In this document: piece after piece, positions 11,700-24,094 of the stretch
Position numbering within the stretch: position 1 is the first letter of the stretch
Layout: the number at the start of each line of letters is the position of its first letter
NCBI GenBank assembly: GCA_930367215.1
Contig: OV884060.1
Span: forward strand, 10,372,001-10,436,000
Direction: 5' to 3'
Origin: Pollenia angustigena
Taxonomy: Eukaryota > Arthropoda > Insecta > Diptera > Polleniidae
DNA length: 64,000 bases
Notes under the pieces: model-generated
What the model was told of the DNA's origin: nothing
The model's input: only the letters and a program-made list of their open reading frames with translations
Databases searched by the model: none
Made by a program: the position numbers and the translations under genes

Positions 11700-12059
11700 A
11701 TTTCCAAGTAAGTATTTAGATTAAATTCGCCCCAAAAAAAACTCAAAAATTCGTCTGTAAATATTATGGTGTTTGGGCCTTACCGATTATAATTTTAGGA
11801 TTGTTTTTATTAAATGGAACTGTTAATAAATTGTTGAATATTTTCTTTTAAAATGAGCAATTTTAAGTTTTTTGAGGCACAGCATATTTCTGGTTTCCCT
11901 GCACATTAGAAATGAATTTATAATGCGTTTGTAGCTTGTTGTATTACAATCTTAATCATCTTACCAAATTTTATTTAAATCGGCCCAAATTTGACCATTT
12001 TTCCCATAAAATACTACTTTTACTATTACTTTTAATGCCATAACTTCCTTATAAATTTT
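11700..12059. other. A/T-rich stretch without a gene
   Basis: I see no gene, inverted repeat or array in this interval. Confidence 0.4.
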
Positions 12060-12440
12060 GGCATTGTTATATTGTTTAGGTAAATTTTCTTTTTTTTCAA
12101 GTAATTTTGTTTAAAATTTTTTTATTACAAGTAAAACTGGGAAAATTTCCAATAACAAGCAAATTTCTTTAAAATTTTTTACAAAAAGCAAATTTGTGCC
12201 AATTTTTTAATGGAAAGCAAATTTGTGCAAAGTTTTTTGAAAAATGCAAGTTTGTACCAAATTTTTTACAAAAGGTAAGATAATAAACAAATTTGATTAG
12301 AATTTCTTTAAAAAGGCAAATTTGTTAAAAAAAGAAAATTTGTTTAAATTTCCTATTAAAGCAAAAAAAATTAAAATTTTTTTTTTATAAAAATCATTTT
12401 GTTATGCAAAATTTCCTATTAAAATAATTTTTTTTTGAAG
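12060..12440. repeat. Degenerate GCAAATTTGT minisatellite
   Basis: Words such as AAGCAAATTTGTGC and AATTTTTT recur about every 35-45 bases with much decay. It resembles in style the better preserved arrays at 13.5-15.4 and 19.9-22.0 kb. Confidence 0.5.
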
Positions 12441-13499
12441 GATGTTTTTATTTGGCTCACTAAAAATCTTTTTATAAATTTGTTTGAAAGCAGATATTAT
12501 AAAACTAAATTATTTACTAGCAACTGGCAAGAGCTGCATGCATTTACTTAAAACAAAGTCTGCTAATCAAAATTCTTGACTTCAAAATTGTCTTAAAAGT
12601 ATTTCAATTAAATTACTTTTTTCTATAATTCCAAAACAGCCATTTTTCCATTTAAACAAATACTGCCTAATTTGGGGCTGCTTACATAAATTCTTGCATA
12701 AGCAATCTTCTTAAAATCTGTTTAAACAAATTTTGAAAAATTCTTTTTATTTCTTATTATCTAATCAAATTTATCTTAATATTTTTTTTTTTCACTTTCT
12801 TTCCTTTTATTTTTCTTGAGATTTATTTCAAGCTTTGACTCATTTCGAGGCCAACAAACATAAATATGCATAAAACTTAAATTGTATGCATTTGTAAAGA
12901 AAGAAGTAACAAGAAACTAGAAGGAAAATGAAAAAAAGGAAAAAAAAACAGCACAAATAAAATAAAGTATAATAAAATATGGCGCCACTAATGTTTTTGG
13001 ATTTCTTCCACAATGACCTACTTTAAGTAGCAACAAAAATTGCTCACTAAACCAACACCAGAGATCTTTTTCAAACACAGACTTGTACAAAACAAACTCA
13101 CAAACACACATACACACTCACACAACCATCCGTAGAAGGGAAAAACAATACATTTACATAAAAAGTAATAGCATTATTTGTTAAACATAAGTCTACCATA
13201 AATCCGTTAGCAAGGATACCAATTCTTTATGAAATTGTTTTTGTTCTTCCTTATTTTTTTATTGCCTTCTTTGGGTTAAACAAATGCATTAAACTAAAAC
13301 CGAACTTAAAAATAATGTCTGCTGGATATCTTTTTCACTTCTTGGTGGGTGGTGGAGAGTTAAAAATGTACTTCTTCAAAAGGAATTATAGTGTGGCAAG
13401 CAATTTCAGATTAATATTTTTAAGACATCTAAATAAATTTTATAAATTCGTTTTAAAGTTTAAGGCAAAATTGCTAAAAACTTTCGAACAAAACTTTCT
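12441..13499. other. A/T-rich stretch without a gene
   Basis: No gene is recognised. There are CACACA-type runs near 13095-13125. The small frames at 12917-13117 (minus) and 13315-13503 (plus) have no recognisable domain. Confidence 0.4.
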
Positions 13500-15410
13500 G
13501 TAAATGGAAAAATTTTCAATAAATAGAAGAATTTTCCATTAATAGCTAATTTTTCCAAAAATAAGAAATCTTGGCAAAATTTTCTAGAATTTTCCCAAAT
13601 TTCCTATTAGGAGTCAATTTTCGCTTAATATCCTATAAAAATCCAATATTGTCAATAGGAATTTTTGATTTTCGAATTTTTGTAAATATAAAATTTTAGT
13701 AATATTTCCTATAAATATAAAATTTTGGCAAAATTTTCTATAATTATCAAATTTTGGCAAAATTTGCTATAAATATCATTAAAATTTCCTATAAATATCA
13801 ACTTTTGGCAAAATTTCCTAAAAATATCAAATTTTGGCAAAATTTGCTTTAAATATCAATTAAATTTTGGCAAAATTTGCTATAAATATCAATTAAATTT
13901 TGGCAAAATTTGCTACAAATATCAATTGAAATTTGGAAAAATTTCCTATAAACTTCAAATTTTGGCAAAATTTGCTATAAATATCAATCAAATTTTGGCA
14001 AAATTTCCTATAAATATCAATTAAATTTTGGCAAAATTTGCTATGAATATAAATAAAATTTTGGCAAGTTTTCCTATAATATCAAATTTTGCAAAAATTT
14101 CCTATAAATATCAAATTTTGGCAAAATTTTCTATAATTATCAAATTTTGGCAAAATTTGCTATAAATATCAACTTTTGGCAAAATTTCATAAAAATATCA
14201 AATTTTGGCGAAATTTGCTATAAATATCAATTAAATTTTGGCAAAATTTGCTACAAATATCAATTAAAATTTTGAAAAATTTCCTATAAACTTCAAATTT
14301 TGGCAAAATTTGCTATAAATATCAATCAAATTTTGGCAAAATTTCCTATAAATATCAAATTTTGACAAAATTTCCTATAAATATCAAATGTTGGCAAAGT
14401 TTGCTATAAATATCAAATTTTGGCAAAATTTATTTATGAATATAAATAAAATTTTGCCAAGTTTTCCTATAATATCAAATTTTGCAAAAATTTCCTATAA
14501 ATATCAAATTTTGGCAAAATTTGCTTTAAATAACAATCAAATTTTGGCAAAATTTCCTATAAACTTAAAATTTATGCAAAATTTGCTATAAATATCAATT
14601 AAATTTTGGCAAAATGTCCTATAAATACAAAATTTTGGCAAAATTTCCTATAAATATAAAATTTTGGCAAAATTTCCTATAAATATCCATCAAATTTTGG
14701 CAAAATTTGCTATAAATATCAAATTTTGACAAAATTTCCTATAAATATCAAATGTTGGCAAAGTTTGCTATAAATATCAAATTTTGGCAAAATTTATTTA
14801 TGAATATAAATAAAATTTTGCCAAGTTTTCCTATAATATCAAATTTTGCAAAAATTTCCTATAAATATCAAATTTTGGCAAAATTTCCTATAAATATCCA
14901 TCAAATTTTGGCAAAACTTCCTATAAATATCAAATTTTGACAAAATTTCCTATAAATATCAAATGTTGGCAAAGTTTGCTATAAATATCAAATTTTGGCA
15001 AAATTTATTTATGAATATAAATAAAATTTTGCCAAGTTTTCCTATAATATCAAATTTTGCAAAAATTTCCTATAAATATCAAATTTTGGCAAAATTTGCT
15101 TTAAATAACAATCAAATTTTGGCAAAATTTCCTATAAACTTAAAATTTTTGCAAAATTTGCTATAAATATCAATTAAATTTTGGCAAAATGTCCTATAAA
15201 TACAAAATTTTGGCAAAATTTCCTATAAATATTAAATTTTGGCAAAATTTCCTATAAATATAAAATTTTGGCAAAATTTCCTATAAATATAAAATTTTGC
15301 AAAAAAAATTTCCTTTAAACTTCAAATTTTGGCAAAATTTCCTATAAATATCAAATTTTAACCAAATTTCCTATAAATATATATTTTTGGCAAAATTTGG
15401 CTGAAATTCT
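13500..15410. repeat. Minisatellite of CTATAAATATCAAATTTTGG units
   Basis: About 1.9 kb of tandem units 27-35 bp long, reading roughly CTATAAATATCAAATTTTGG then CAAAATTTC. Units grade from diverged at the left edge to regular in the middle. There is higher-order structure: the block at 14388-14591 recurs at 14752-14940 and 14963-15166, spaced 364 and 211 bp. The frames in these blocks are repeat translations and are not genes. Confidence 0.9.
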
Positions 15411-16034
15411 TATTAATACCAAAATAACTTTTCTAATTTGCTTTTATTTTGCTAAAACATCATGAGCTCTAGAAATTGTATTTTTTTTTTTTTTAAGAAA
15501 ATGTTGTAAATTTCACTTGAGATTTTCTTTAAATTTCTTTAGCTTTTATATATTTTATTACACTGTGTTTGTATTAAATAAAAAGTTAAATAAAAATTAT
15601 TTAGCTTGCTTCTTTTTCTCGTATATTTAAATTAGATTTAAGTTCAAATTGAGTTTTTTTGCTACTTTCACTTTCAAACACTACAAAACAATTTAAACCA
15701 GAGTGCTCAACTACAAGAAAAGAGCAACAAATCTAATTTTCTTTTATTTAAAGAATAAAAATCAAAAGTTAAATCTAAAATAGAAGAAAGTGAAGCAGAA
15801 AGTGTAGAAGATAAAAATTTAATTTAAGGTAAAAAATAAAATAAAAATCTTACATGATTGAAAACAAGTGTAAAGTGTAATTTAATAAGTTAAGGTGTAT
15901 AAGTAAGTAACTAAGTAAGTGTTACAAGAAGTAAAAAAGGAAAAGTGTGTTAAATAAGTGTCAATGAATTGTCATGCTTTTCAACATTAGCAACACACAC
16001 ACACATACACATTCAAATATGTACATACATACTA
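15411..16034. other. A/T-rich stretch without a gene
   Basis: No gene or element is seen. It ends in a CACACACACACATACACATTC / GTACATACATA microsatellite near 15990-16032. Confidence 0.4.
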
Positions 16035-16524
16035 GACTGGTCGCAATTTTTTTTTTTTTTAATTTAATTGTAACATAAAGAAAAAAGTTTTAACTTTCCT
16101 AAAGTAAATTTTATTGCGTAATATCGGTTTTTTTTAGTTTTTCAATAAGCTAAAGCGTTTTTGAGTTGCGCGAACATGTGTTAATCTATCTATACAATAT
16201 ATAATTTCTTAGTATGTCAGGATGTTTGCATGTATGTCCTATTCTTTCCGCTGAAATTTGGCACACTTGAAGTACTTTCTCTGCGGAAGATCGTAACGAA
16301 GCCATATTTTTGATTTTCGGCTTTTCAACTAGTATAACTATAAAGATCTGATAGAAAAGATGTTTTTTTTATAACATGGGGAACTTTGGGCCCCACCCGG
16401 CACGGCTAGGCAGCGTCGGATTGACCTGAAAAATTAGATAATGATTTCTTACACCAAACCTCATATTTTAAGCAGCGCAAACAATTAAATTAAAAAAAAA
16501 ATCCCATACAAGATGCGACCAGTC
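16035..16524. mobile_element. TA-flanked MITE with GACTGGTCGCA termini
   Basis: The ends GACTGGTCGCA (16035) and TGCGACCAGTC (to 16524) are perfect inverted repeats with TA on both outer sides. The next ~20 bases (A/T runs plus TTAATTTAATTGT against ACAATTAAATTAA) also pair. It is 490 bp and non-coding. The motif GTTTTTGAGTTGCGC near 16160 resembles GTTTTTGAGTTACGC inside the foldback element near 3237. Confidence 0.7.
16180..16430 (+). repeat. Fragment of the microsatellite-associated repeat
   Basis: CTATCTATACA...ATATATAAT is followed by TTTGCATGTATGT and later TTTTTGATTTTCGGC. The same order (CTATCTATCTA, ATATATATA, ATGTATGTATG, TTTTTGATTTTCGG) occurs at 31940-32130. I read it as a truncated copy of that family inside the MITE at 16035-16524. 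Confidence 0.5.
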
Positions 16525-17359
16525 TAATACATACACATTCCAAATCTAAGATTTTAAAAATTCTCGTTTGATTAAATCATTCCTTTTACAGTTTTATAAC
16601 TTTTAAACATTATTTATTTGTCAAAGTTAAAGTGTCTGAGTATGTGTAACTAAAATGTTCTTTTTAACTTCTTTTGCCCACTTTCGAACACATATACACA
16701 CTCACACATTAACACGTAAGTTAGAGTGTGTTAGTATTGGTAGGAAAGTTTGCAAAACTGATCACAACTAACTACTTGAAGAGCATAAGTGTCGGTTGTT
16801 CTTCAAGTACACGAGTACAAGTGTAGTAGTAGTTGTATGTGTATTGTGTATGCATTCGTGTGTGTTAACTACTACCTTTGTAGTGGTAGTCAATTACTTA
16901 AAAATACATGACTTACACATGTTAAGTTTATTAAGGAAAATGAAAACTTAAGTGGACTTTGCTAAATTACATTCACCTACAACTATAAATTGTTGTTCTA
17001 GGTATGAACTGGGTTAAAAAAACAAAAAAAAGAATAAAAACAAAAAGCCGGTCGAGGAGGAAACTTTCTTGAAAAACCACTGTCGTCTTAGTGACGAGGT
17101 GTAAACCATTACGTGAATGAGAGATAGAGAAAATAGCTGTGAAAAATACATTAAAAGTGTGTTAATTAAAAATTTTCTAATTGGACGCACAACTTTAAAC
17201 AAAAGATAGGGGAAAAGTTTATGAAAGTTTTATCTAAATAAATATATATTTTTAGATTTATTAGATGTGTAAAAGTTAAAGTATTTTTTTTTGACTCAAA
17301 GAACTTTATAAACATTTTTAAAAGAAAAAAGGCAGAAGCGAGAATATGAACTATAAAAG
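16525..17359. other. A/T-rich stretch without a gene
   Basis: No gene is recognised. It has CACACTCACACATTAACAC near 16695 and GTGTGTATTG-type runs near 16838. Small minus-strand frames here are phenylalanine/leucine-rich and unsupported. Confidence 0.4.
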
Positions 17360-17720
17360 TATGGCTAAGCGAATATTTGTTCATTAGAAATATCGCAAAC
17401 CGACTAACTATAAAATGTCTAACTATAAAATAGCAAAGCTACAATATTATCTATAAAAATATGTCTAAGCGTTAAATGTGGTTACAGAAATATGGGAAAG
17501 CAGCAAAATATTCCACAGAAGACTATAAAAAAGGCAATATAATCTATAGAAATATGGCTAAGTATCGAAATTTTATGTAGAAATATGGCCAGGCGACAAT
17601 ATTCTTTATAGAAATGTGACTAAGCAACACCATTTTTTTGGTAAATATGCCAAGCGACAATATTTTCTGAAGACATATGGCAAAGCAACAAATTTTTCAT
17701 AAGATACGCCAACATGTCTT
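17360..17720. repeat. Minisatellite of ATAGAAATATGGCTAAGCGAC units
   Basis: Degenerate tandem units of roughly 35-45 bp alternate a TATAGAAATATG core with a GGCTAAGCGACAATATT-like word. Confidence 0.65.
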
Positions 17721-19869
17721 TATTTTCAATAACAATATTTTATCTGCAACATTTTTTAAATATAGAAAAATTTCTAGTAAATAGCAAATAAAATATTAGA
17801 ATTAATTTGAAAAGTAAAAAAAAAAAAATTTTAAATTTTTCGTGCAGTCTCTTTCAACTGGTTACTTGTGGTAAAATTGTAATGAAAAATATCAACATTT
17901 TATTGCGGTTTTCTTCAAGTAACGAAATAGCCAATAATCCATATCAGAGTTCGAAAATAAACATTATTTACTGTACTTTAGTTCTGTGCGGTTGAAATAT
18001 GGAAAACACAAACGTTTCGTTGTTTTGATCTTCGTACAAAATAATAAAACTTTGCTCAATCAACTCAACATAAAGACGTGAACATTTCATTGCATTCTGT
18101 TTGTCGTAAAAAACCACAAACATCGTTGTATTCAGTTCAGGGCATAAATGTGTGTTCGTTTTAGTCGTGCTCAGCGCCTTTTTGGCTGATAAGGACAAAC
18201 AATTTTCTCTAACAAAAACAAAACATGTACACAAAACACATACAGGCTTTTTGTGATGTGGTCGAGCAAATTGCCAAACAACATTAAACATAACTTAATC
18301 AATAAGAAAAAAAGTACAGAACATTCAAAAACATCATGCCTATTTCACTGCGAGAGAACTCTTTCTTTCGCTTATCTACATGTAAAACAAGTTTTCAGAA
18401 TTTGTTTTTGTTTCAAATGCATTTGTGCGAAAGAAATAATTGTTTCGAGATCGTGACATTGCTAGATAATGTCTGCAGGACCATGACTATTATACTTTTT
18501 CATAACGAAAAACAGAACACTACATAATGCTTGTTACTTTCGTGAAAATAATTGTGTTGTACAAATACAGAAACACTTAAAAATATATATATTTTCCGGG
18601 TTCGTCAACCGTACGCTATATAATATATCGGTTTATTTTCAAACACTGCTTCTTACAGATGCATTTTAAAAAGTCTCAAATTGTTTAGCGCACTACTTCT
18701 GATTAATAGTTAATTAACAAAATAGCAAGCAACAGACTGTCCTTGAAAATAATACAATAAAAATTCTTATATTAATTTTATAGCAATTAAATATTTACCT
18801 TTTTTCAAGGAAATTTGTTTAAATTTTAATAAAATTTTGTTCAAAAATATATTAAATTAAATTATCTCTTAAATCTTATTTCATTTAGTTTTTATTTTTT
18901 TTTAACAAGAATTTCTGGACTTAACTGGAATGATTTTTTTATGCATATTTTTATAACACAATTGTATTTAATTTTTTTATTGTATTTTTTAAATATTCTA
19001 GGGGCTTAACATACGAGTACAAACAAACAAAATAAAAAAAATAAAATAAAATAAAACCCCTTCAGAAAAAGAAAACAATAAAAAATAAATTCTTTTTATA
19101 ACAATGCCAAACTAAAATACAATGAAAATAGATAAAAATAGTTTTGAAAAAAAGAGAAAAAATATTTGCAATTTATCAATCATGTTATTGTTGGTTGTAC
19201 AGAGTTAAAGCCCTTTTGTGCTGGGATGTTTGAAAGAGTTCAGTGAATATGAATGTGTGAATATGTATGTATGTGTGTTTAAATTTGAATGAATTTGGCA
19301 TGTGTGAAAGTGTCACTATGATATATTCGTATGTATGTGTGCATGTAAATGAGAGTATGTGTGAGTCAGTAACAATATGTCACAAACAATTTCCAAAAAT
19401 AACGCGAAAATATTACAGAACAAAAACTGTTAACACGAGTTGAATAAAACAATAAAAAAATTTAAAATTTTTTTTGCAAAAAAAAAAAAAAAACTCGTAC
19501 ATGAAATTTAGTATCAAACTGGCAAGTGCTTTATTTATAGAGTTCTTTCTATTCAGGATTTTTTTTTTTTTTTTTGTTAAAAATCATTCTCCAACCCACA
19601 TAAGCGTTTTGAGCTGGCATTTGAATATAAAATATGAATTTATAGCAAAAACAGAAATAGTGGGTTCTGGGGATTAAGATGAATTAAGTTAAAGGCCATG
19701 AATTTAAACTCATCCGTTTATGAATTGAAGTGATTTTTGGTAAAATTTGCCTGGAAATGATTTAGATTTCATGTGTGTTTCTAAGGAGATTTGCATGTTG
19801 TTGAGCGAAATTGTTATAAAGAAAATGCACAGCAATTTAAATACATAATAAGGAATTTAAAAGAATCTT
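17721..19869. other. A/T-rich stretch without a gene
   Basis: No gene is recognised. 17945-18010 repeats 92-150 (TCGAAAATAAACATTAT, ACTGTACTTTAGT). ATGTATGTGTG microsatellites occur near 19262-19280 and 19330-19350, with poly-A and poly-T near 19478 and 19559. Frames at 17968-18291 (minus) and 18253-18527 (plus) overlap each other and lack any domain I know. Confidence 0.4.
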
Positions 19870-22020
19870 TTTATAAGACATAATTTTTTTTTAAAGAAAA
19901 TTGCAAAAAAGGCGACAAAACTTTTCTATAGAAAATTTAAAAAAACACGTAAGAAATTTCTAAAGAAAAATAAAAAAATGCGAGACAAGCAAAACCATTT
20001 TCTATAGGAATAGCAGAAAAAGGCGACACAATTTTCTATAAAAAAATTGCAGTAAAAGGCTTTACGATTTTGTTTAGAAAATTCCAAAAAAGGCGAATTA
20101 ATTTTTTTAGAAAATTGCAAAAAGGCAACATTATTTTAGTAGAAGATTCAAAAAAGGCAAAATAATTTGCTTAGAGAATTCCAAAGAAAATTGCAAAAAG
20201 GCGACATAATTTTCTTACAAAATTGTAAAAAGGCAACATAATTTTCTATAGAAAATTGCAAAAATGCGACATAATTTTCTATAAAATATTTGCAAGAAAT
20301 ACTATATTGCAAAAAAGGGCAACACAATTTTCTATAGAAAATTGCAAATAAGGGCGACACAATTTACGTAAGAAAATTACATAAAAGGCGAGTATAATTT
20401 CAATAGAAAATTGCAAAAAGGGCGACATCATTTTCTATAAAACAATTGCAAAAAAGAGCGACATAATTTCCCATATAAAATTGCAAAAAAAAGACACAAT
20501 TTTCTATAGAAAATTGCGAGAAAATTCTATATTGCAAAAAAGAGCGACACAATTTTCTGCAGATAATTGCAAAAAGGGCGACAGCATTTTCATAGACAAT
20601 TGCAAAAAAAAAGGGCGACATAATTTTCTATAGAAAATTGCAAAAAGGCGACACAATTTACTTAGAGAATTGCAAAAAGTCAACATATGTAATTTTCTTA
20701 CAAAATCGTAAAAAGGCAACATAATTTTCTATAGAATATTGCTAAAAAGGCAGCATTATTTTCTTAGAAGATTAAAAAAAGGCGTCATCATTTTCTATAA
20801 AATACTTGCAACAAATAACTACATTGCAAAAAAGGGTCAACACAATTTTCTATAGAAAATTGCAAAAAGGGCGACACAATTTTCTTTAGAAAATTACAAA
20901 AAGGCGACTATAATTTCAATAGAAAATTGCAAAAAGACGACATTAATTTATACAAAATAATTGCAAAAAAAAAGAGCGACACAATTTTCTACAGATAATT
21001 ACAATAAAGAGCGTCACAATTCTCTTTAGAAAATTACAAAAAGGCGACTATAATTTCAATAGAAAATTGCAAAAAGGCGACATCATTTTCTATACAATAA
21101 TTGCAAAAAAGGCGACATAATTTCCTATGGAAAATTGCAAAAAAGGCGACATAATTTACTTAGAGAATTGCAAAAAGTCGACATATGTAATTTTCTTACA
21201 AAATCGTAAAAAGGCAAAATAATTTTCTATAGAATATTGCTAAAAAGGCAGCATTATTTTCTTAGAAGATTAAAAAAAGGCGTCATAATTTTCTATAAAA
21301 TACTTGCAACAAATAACTACATTGCAAAAAAGGGTCAACACAATTTTCTATAGAAAATTGCAAAAAGGGCGACACAATTTTCTTTGGAAAATTACAAAAA
21401 GGCGACTATAATTTCAATAGAAAATTGCAAAAAGACGACATAAATTTATACAAAATAATTGCAAAAAAAGAGCGACACAATTTTCTACAGATAATTACAA
21501 TAAAGAGCGTCACAATTCTCTTTAGAAAATTACAAAAAGGCGACTATAATTTCAATAGAAAATTGCAAAAAGGCGACATCATTTTCTATACAATAATTGC
21601 AAAAAAGGCGACATAATTTCCTATAGAAAATTGACATATGTAATTTTCTTACAAAATTATTAAAAGGCAACATAACATTTTATAGAATATTGCTAAAAAG
21701 GCGACATTATTTTCTGAGAAGATTCAAAAAAAGCGAAATATTACATTGCAAAAAAGGCCGACACTATTGCAAAATTGCAAAAAAAAAGCGACACAATTTT
21801 CTATAGAAAATTCCAAAAAAAGGGCGACACAATTTTCTATAGAAGTTTGCAAGAAAAAGACGGCACAATTTTCTTTAGAAGTTTTCTATAAAAAATTAAA
21901 AAAACGGCGAAACAGTTTTCTTAATTTAACGGTTTTCTAAAACTGACGAAGTTTTATGCAAAAAATGGCAAACCAAATGGGACATATTAATTTTTTGTAG
22001 AAAATTATAAAAATTAAGTC
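19870..22020. repeat. Minisatellite of GGCGACATAATTTTCTATAG units
   Basis: About 2.1 kb of units around 32-36 bp: AATTGCAAAAA, GGCGACATAA, TTTTCTATAGAAA. The TTTTCTATAGAAAA core is palindromic. Higher-order duplication is visible: the block from about 20662 (AAGTCAACATATGTAATTTT) to about 21000 recurs from about 21161, a shift of about 499 bp. The array continues past the retrotransposon insertion at 22653-22740. Confidence 0.9.
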
Positions 22021-22034
22021 AAAGTTTTCTATTA

Positions 22035-22638
22035 TTCTTCTTCTTCTTTTATTTGCCCATCCGTTATTCGGATATTAGCGATCATACAATATATAGTACA
22101 TTTTATAAAACATACAATTAATTAATTCATTTTGGAAGTCTTTTTTACAATTCAGAAATAATCAGTTCTCTATTTTTGGCGGCATATAGGAGACTTCGTT
22201 CTTCACGATAACCTGTCCATTCTTGAATATTTTTTAACCAGGAAAGTTCTTTTCTACCTCTAGCGCGTTTTCCTTCTATTTTCCCCTTGAGAATTGTTTG
22301 GATAAATTTATATTTGTCGTTTCTCATCAGGTGTCCCAAATACGATATTTTACGGGTTTTAACGGTTTTTAAAAGTTGTCGGTCCAGGTTCATTCTTCTC
22401 AATACTTCGATATTTGGGACGTGGTCAGTCCATGGTATCTTCAATATGCGCCGGTATACCCACATTTCAAATGCTTCCAATCTTTTCTCATCCGTCGCTT
22501 TAACTGTCCATACTTCTGCCGCATATAAAAGCACGGACCACACATAGCATTTGATAAACCGTGACTTTGTTGCAAGACTGATGTCATGGCTGGTCAGTAC
22601 CTTGCTGTATTTAAAGAAAGCATCTCTCGCCATCTCTA
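22035..22638 (-). mobile_element. RTE-like retrotransposon, 5'-truncated, with target duplication
   Basis: The element is flanked by a perfect 14-bp direct repeat, AAAGTTTTCTATTA, at 22021-22034 and 22639-22652. The repeat is minisatellite sequence, which fixes the insertion site. On the minus strand the 3' end is GGATGGGCAAATAAAAGAAG followed by GAA repeats; a short-repeat tail instead of poly-A is usual for RTE-type elements. Only the C-terminal part of the ORF is present, as expected after incomplete reverse transcription. Confidence 0.88.
22145..22638 (-). pseudogene. C-terminal part of RTE-like endonuclease-reverse transcriptase
   Basis: Open without a stop through the element, ending at 22145. 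Visible features, in order: KVLTSHDISLATKSRF, the CYVWSVLLYAAEVWT segment, LEAFEMWVYRRILKIPW, KTRKISYLGHLMRN, GKRARGRKELSWLKN. These are the usual post-RT landmarks of insect proteins annotated as endonuclease-reverse transcriptase of the RTE group. Endonuclease and catalytic RT motifs are missing, so the fragment cannot act alone. The reading frame extends upstream into the minisatellite (to 22672); those first residues are not part of the retrotransposon. The intact frame points to a fairly recent insertion. Confidence 0.85.
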
Positions 22639-22740
22639 AAAGTTTTCTATTAAAACTGCAAAAAGAACGCACAACTTTTAATACAAAATTGCAAAAAAAA
22701 ATTCATTATTTTCTACAGCTAATTGCAAAAACAAATTCAA

Positions 22741-23559
22741 CTAAAAAATATTGCCTTCTCTTAGGATTCATTTTAATAACACGTGAGATTTTTATTTAAA
22801 AAATGATTAAGAACTGCAAGCAAAACTAAATGCAATATTTTTTCTATTTGGCAACTTTAATTATTTTCACTAAATTCATGAGAACAGTTCTTTGTGCTTA
22901 AGTTTTTCTTTATATTTGTAGCATACTTAGCGGCACGAAAGTAAGTAAACGAACGATTTACTTGTAGTCAGACTCTATACCAAAAGCAATATTTTATGAA
23001 AATTTTTTTTTATCATTATCTTTTAGACATGAAGCTACCAAACGACGAGACTTGAGATAAAATCTAATTTGTAGTTAATTTTCATGTAAAACAATACACT
23101 TTTAAAATAACACTCGACTCTCAGTAACGAGAGATTTACATTATTGTTATTATTGTTGTTGTTGTTGGTGTCATTTATATTCCTGTTTATGCTATTTATA
23201 GTTATTGTTGTTGCTTTGGTTATTTGCATAGTTGTGTTTGTTAAATCTATTGAAACAAAGGACTTTAACGGAAGGATGAAATATAATATGGGCTATATGG
23301 AAGTCTGTCGTTGTGTGTGTGTGTGTGTGCGCGTCTGCTTTTATATCTTTTAAGATTTTATTTTTAGCTTATGAGTGTATGTAAGTAAATGTTTGCTTAA
23401 TTGTCTGTGTATTTTGCTTCTTTTTTTTATAAAATAAAATGAGTTTTTCGTTTAATATCTTTTAAAGGCTTTCAAAGAGGAGTTTATTAAATTGAGCCCA
23501 GTTGAAGGTCTATTAAACTTAATTAAAATAAATTTACAAATCTATTTTCTAAAAAGCCT
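22741..23559. other. A/T-rich stretch with microsatellites
   Basis: No gene is seen. TTGTTATTATTGTTGTTGTTG near 23143-23166 and GTGTGTGTGTGTG near 23315-23330 are microsatellites; frames over them are artefacts. Confidence 0.45.
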
Positions 23560-24020
23560 ATAGATGTCGCTTAAGCAGTTTTCTTTAAAAATTATAAAGC
23601 CTTAGGAATTTTTTTAACGAGCTCTGTCGCCAAAGCGACTTTTTATAAAAAATTGTATGGCCTTTGTAATTTTCTAGGGAAAATTGTGTCGTCTTGGGAA
23701 TTTTCTATAGGGAAGTGTGTCACTTAAGAGCTTTAAATAGAAAATCATGTGGTGTTTGCAAATATGTTTTAAACATTTGCGTCGTATTAACAATTTTCTG
23801 TAGAAAATTTTGGCGTCTTTGTAATTCTTCAGAGAAAAATTGTCTAGAGAATATTGTTTCGCCTTAGAAATTTTCTAAAGAAAATTGATTCGCCTTGCAA
23901 TTTTCCTATGGATGATTAAATAATTTTGCACAGGAAATTGAATCGGTTTAGAAATGTTCCATAAAAAATTGTGTCGTTTTATATATTTTCTAAAGAAAAT
24001 TGTGTTGTTTTATATGGAGG
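23560..24020. repeat. Diverged TTTTCTATAGAAAATTGTGTCG minisatellite
   Basis: Units such as AAATTTTCTAAAGAAAATTG with TGTCG or TCGCCTT are the reverse-complement style of the array at 19870-22020. They are more decayed. More scattered units occur at 25045-25080 and 25670-25830. Confidence 0.7.
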
Positions 24021-24094
24021 TGCACAAAATGACCCCAGGGAATATATGTAAAAGTTTCTAGGGGATAGTATAAAAAACACGAATTCTTATACCA

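Noticed and set aside
14388..15166. Three open frames of 62-67 codons with near-identical proteins
   Set aside because: They are translations of minisatellite units; start and length follow the repeat period.
18253..18527. Overlapping cysteine-containing frames of 63-67 codons
   Set aside because: No domain, no consistent spacing of metal-binding residues, and both strands are open in the same place.
13500..22020. Regularly spaced repeats that could suggest a CRISPR array
   Set aside because: Units are contiguous and degenerate, with no constant repeat separated by unique spacers, and the genome is eukaryotic.
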